A DNA stretch of 64,000 nt from VAXT01 sp963827725 (GTDB lineage: Bacteria; Actinomycetota; Thermoleophilia; Gaiellales; Gaiellaceae), in assembly GCA_963827725.1 (NCBI GenBank), contig CAWHBM010000001.1:2042095-2106094 (forward strand), read 5' to 3'. Below are positions 61,728-64,000 of the stretch, piece after piece. Below the pieces are notes generated by a model. It had not been told where the DNA came from. It ran no database searches and worked only from the letters and a program-made list of their open reading frames with translations. Position 1 is the stretch's first letter, and each line of letters begins with the position of its first letter. A program made the translations under genes and the position numbers.

Positions 61728-62985
61728 TCATCCTGATCGGACGACTGGTTCCTCGGGCAACCCGGACGGCTGGAAGCGGCCGGGCAGGACCACCGCCGAG
61801 ACCATGAGGCCGTACGCGATGGACGTTGCGGTAACGAAGGTGTCGAATGCGGCCGTGATGCCGCTGACCGTCTGGTTGTCGAGCAGCTGCAGCACGCTGT
61901 CGAAGCCCGCGCTGCCCGGTACGAGCATGAGGACCCCGGGCACGATGAAGACGAGCGGCGAGCGGCGGAGCCCGGATCCGATGAGGCCGCCGACGAGGCC
62001 GACTGCGAGCGTTGCGACGAAGACGCCGGCCTGGGCTCCGACGAGTGCCGCGCCGGCTGCATTGGCGCTGAGCGCCAGGACCGTTGCGGCGCACATGATC
62101 CAGGCGTCCCGATACTGGGCACGCAGGGTCAGCGTGAACGCGAGCCCGGCCGCAACCGCCGCGATCAGGTGTGTTCCCGCGAACGCCGTGTTCGTGGCCA
62201 CCGTCTCGGTCGCGCCGAACCAGCTCTCCGCGATCGAGCGCCCGACCTCGACCCCGAAGACGAGGCCGAGTAGCTGGACGAGAGCGTTCGCCGTGTTCGC
62301 GACGCCCGACTGGAGGTGCTCGCTCGACAGCTCGCGCATGCCGATCGTGAGTCTCATCCCGGGCAGAAACGTCACGAGCGCGGCCAGCGTCACGACGCTG
62401 GGCGACGCGTCGAGGCCGAGGTGAACGATCGTCGCCGCACAGAAGCTCGCGGTGATCGCCGCAAGCGGAGCCGCCATCGGCTCGGTGCGTGGAGCACGCG
62501 TCGCGGGAAGCGCAATTGCGCCGACGAGAAGCCCGACGACGGCCGCCGCGGCGATCTCGTGCCAGCCGCCGCCGAGCACCGGCGTCAGACGCAGCGCCGG
62601 CGATCGAGTACGCGGCGAGCAGCACAGGCCAGGGACGCCGCTGGGGCCGTGACGTGATCTCTGCGAGCGCCGTGAGCGCAGCGTCGGCGTCGAGGCGCTC
62701 CGCGAGCACGTCCTGGACGAGGTCGTCAACGCGTGCGATCGCGTCCAGGTCGACCGGCGAGGGGCGTACGCGTACCGTGAAGGTGCGCTGGTGGGGAAGC
62801 GATCCCAGCGAGACCTCGATCAGCGTCGGCGTGTCTGAGACCTGGACGTCCGCGAGCCCAAGCGATTGGGCGAGAGCCAGCACCCGGTCCTCGAGGTCGG
62901 CGGTTGGATAGCCGGCCTCGTGGCCAACACGCACGAACCGGATCAGGAACTCGACGGCCGAGTCCGAGCTTTCGAGCGCCGTCAT
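61728..62985 (-). CDS. ThrE-like threonine/serine exporter family protein, apparent frameshift
   Basis: About 418-aa protein of the ThrE/YjjP-YjjB type. The N-terminal domain (FLIRFVRVGHEAGYPTADLE, VSDTPTLIEVSLG, DLDAIARVDDLVQDVLAERL) and first helix (PVLLAAYSIAG) are in one frame; the remainder (LRLTPVLGGGWHEIAAAAVV, LVTFLPGMRLTIGMRELSSE, then several helices and FVTATSIAYGLMVSAVVLPG) is in another, joined by removing one base near 62596. It fuses the two halves that are separate in enterobacteria. Probable amino-acid exporter. Confidence 0.85.
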
Positions 62986-62995
62986 CGGAGCCGAT

Positions 62996-64000
62996 CTAAC
63001 CGGTCGGCGTCGGCGGCGGCGACTGTTCTGCCGCAGGCGGAGGCTCCGGCGCTACACGCTTCCAGAGGAAGTCGAGGACCACGGCCAGAGCGGCGATTGC
63101 GACGATGGCTGCGAACGTCTGCGGAGCGTTCCGGAGCGTGTCAACCGCGAAGAAGACCAGCACGATCGCGGTCGCGGCCACCCCCACCAGCACGATCGAA
63201 CCGCGCGCGCCGGTCACCGACCGCAACCGGTAGCCGGACATGCCGACGAGCAGGAAGATCACCAGCGCGCAAGCACTCCCTACAGAAGCGATCGCGGAGA
63301 GGTCGACGAGGTTCGAAACGACCAGGACGATCGCCGCCGTGATGAGGATCCCGGCCTTCGGACCGAGCGGTGACCGCCTTCCGAAGAACGGCGGAAACTG
63401 CCCGACCTCCGCCAGCATCGCCGTCAAACCGCCAGAGGCGTAGAGCGTGGCGAGCACGGACGATGCCGTCGCCAGCAACGCTGCGATCGCCATCATCGTG
63501 AAGCCCGCGTCACCCAGTGCCGGTCGCGCCGCCTCGGCGATCGCGGTCTCGCCGTAGCCGACTACCTCGTCGACGGTCAGCGTGCCGAAGACGCCGAGCG
63601 CGATCAGGACGTACGTGAGCGCGGTAACGCCGAGTGCGAGATACATCGCCTTCGGCAACTCGCGCCCAGGCTCGCGCAGGTCTCCGACGGCGAAGGTGAT
63701 CACGCTGAAGCCGAGGTAAGCGAAGAAGGTGAGCGCGACACTCGCGACGATGTCCGAGAACGACGGATAGCCGCTGAACGCGAGCAGATCCCAGTCGATT
63801 TCGACGAACGTGACGGCGATGAAGACCGCGAAGACCGCGAGCAGGACGAACACGATCAGCGACTGCGCCCGGTCGACGAAACGGGCGCCGACGAAGGTGA
63901 TCCCCGCCATCGCGACGACTACGACCGTCGTGAAGAGGTTGTCCCAGCCGCTGGCCGCATCGTCGCCGATGAAGAGCGAGGTCGCGTAGCTTCCGAAGGA
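62996..64000 (-). CDS. APC family amino-acid permease, truncated by the window end
   Basis: C-terminal part (335 codons, no start seen) of an amino-acid/polyamine/organocation transporter. The frame is open to the window edge: it begins FGSYATSLFIGDD, an internal APC loop, then helices with FSDIVASVALTFFAYLGFSV, DLREPGRELPKAMYLALGVT, then MMAIAALLATASSVLATLYA and a Pro-rich tail. About eight helices are visible; the first four or so should lie beyond 64000. It is 10 bp downstream of, and collinear with, the ThrE-like gene. Confidence 0.88.
   Translation of the reverse strand, partial: SFGSYATSLFIGDDAASGWDNLFTTVVVVAMAGITFVGARFVDRAQSLIVFVLLAVFAVFIAVTFVEIDWDLLAFSGYPSFSDIVASVALTFFAYLGFSVITFAVGDLREPGRELPKAMYLALGVTALTYVLIALGVFGTLTVDEVVGYGETAIAEAARPALGDAGFTMMAIAALLATASSVLATLYASGGLTAMLAEVGQFPPFFGRRSPLGPKAGILITAAIVLVVSNLVDLSAIASVGSACALVIFLLVGMSGYRLRSVTGARGSIVLVGVAATAIVLVFFAVDTLRNAPQTFAAIVAIAALAVVLDFLWKRVAPEPPPAAEQSPPPTPTG

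Noticed and set aside
8701..62600. Programmed +1 frameshifting as a general mechanism
   Set aside because: The sites share no slippery heptamer, stop context or downstream structure, and occur in genes never known to use recoding.

Overview
The window is high-GC chromosomal DNA (around two thirds G+C by eye) with short intergenic gaps and many ATGA/GTGA stop-start overlaps. The gene content (monoderm-type secreted proteins with PASTA domains, PimA-like glycosyltransferase, UbiE-type methyltransferase, CsbD, DUF6458, PilMNO-type pili with no secretin) suggests an actinobacterium, probably of class Thermoleophilia (Gaiellales/Solirubrobacterales-like). This placement is inference; no rRNA is present. 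About fourteen apparent single-base frameshifts split otherwise well-conserved genes, nearly all of them single-base insertions. They look more like consensus errors than decay, so split genes are annotated as single loci.

Layout. 0.1-7.8 kb: a secreted M6-type metalloprotease, then a leftward block with a fumarylacetoacetate-hydrolase-family enzyme, a cation diffusion facilitator, a 42-aa membrane peptide, 4-hydroxyphenylpyruvate dioxygenase, an MFS exporter and an EamA transporter. 7.8-13.6 kb: a FabL-type enoyl-ACP reductase operon, M32 carboxypeptidase, a COG1306-type glycoside hydrolase and proline dehydrogenase. 13.7-16.9 kb: a compact MauE-MauD-like redox cassette with two Tat-exported 21-cysteine proteins and a MauF/CcdA-like membrane protein, but no methylamine dehydrogenase heavy chain. 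17-28.7 kb: housekeeping and small genes (UbiE-type methyltransferase, coiled-coil membrane protein, xseAB, cyclic-nucleotide-binding protein, glycerate kinase, flippase-like protein, GT4, lipoprotein, L,D-transpeptidase, adenosine deaminase, LuxR-type regulator).

28.8-50 kb is a large leftward type IV pilus locus: pilMNO plus a PilP-like gene, two pilT genes, pilB, a prepilin peptidase, two nearly identical tandem pilA genes, minor pilin-like proteins, an MshEN-domain protein, two large GT39-like membrane glycosyltransferases beside pilA, and peptidoglycan-remodelling/PASTA proteins. No pilC (GspF) and no pilQ are visible. Three copies of a roughly 115-bp double-hairpin element lie at gene ends, two of them inside this locus.

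50-56.4 kb: a geranylgeranyl-reductase-family flavoprotein, tRNA-Tyr, then three secreted proteins (two Kelch propellers and a subtilisin) that share a leader, a poly-proline linker, an Arg-rich C-terminal PASTA domain and a terminator. 56.5-64 kb: tRNA-Thr, a GlxA-type AraC regulator divergent from a methyltransferase, CsbD, an MFS exporter, a proline-rich lipoprotein, a ThrE-like exporter and a truncated APC permease.

The parts most worth follow-up are the Mau-like cysteine-rich cassette, the double-hairpin element and the PASTA-anchored secreted modules.
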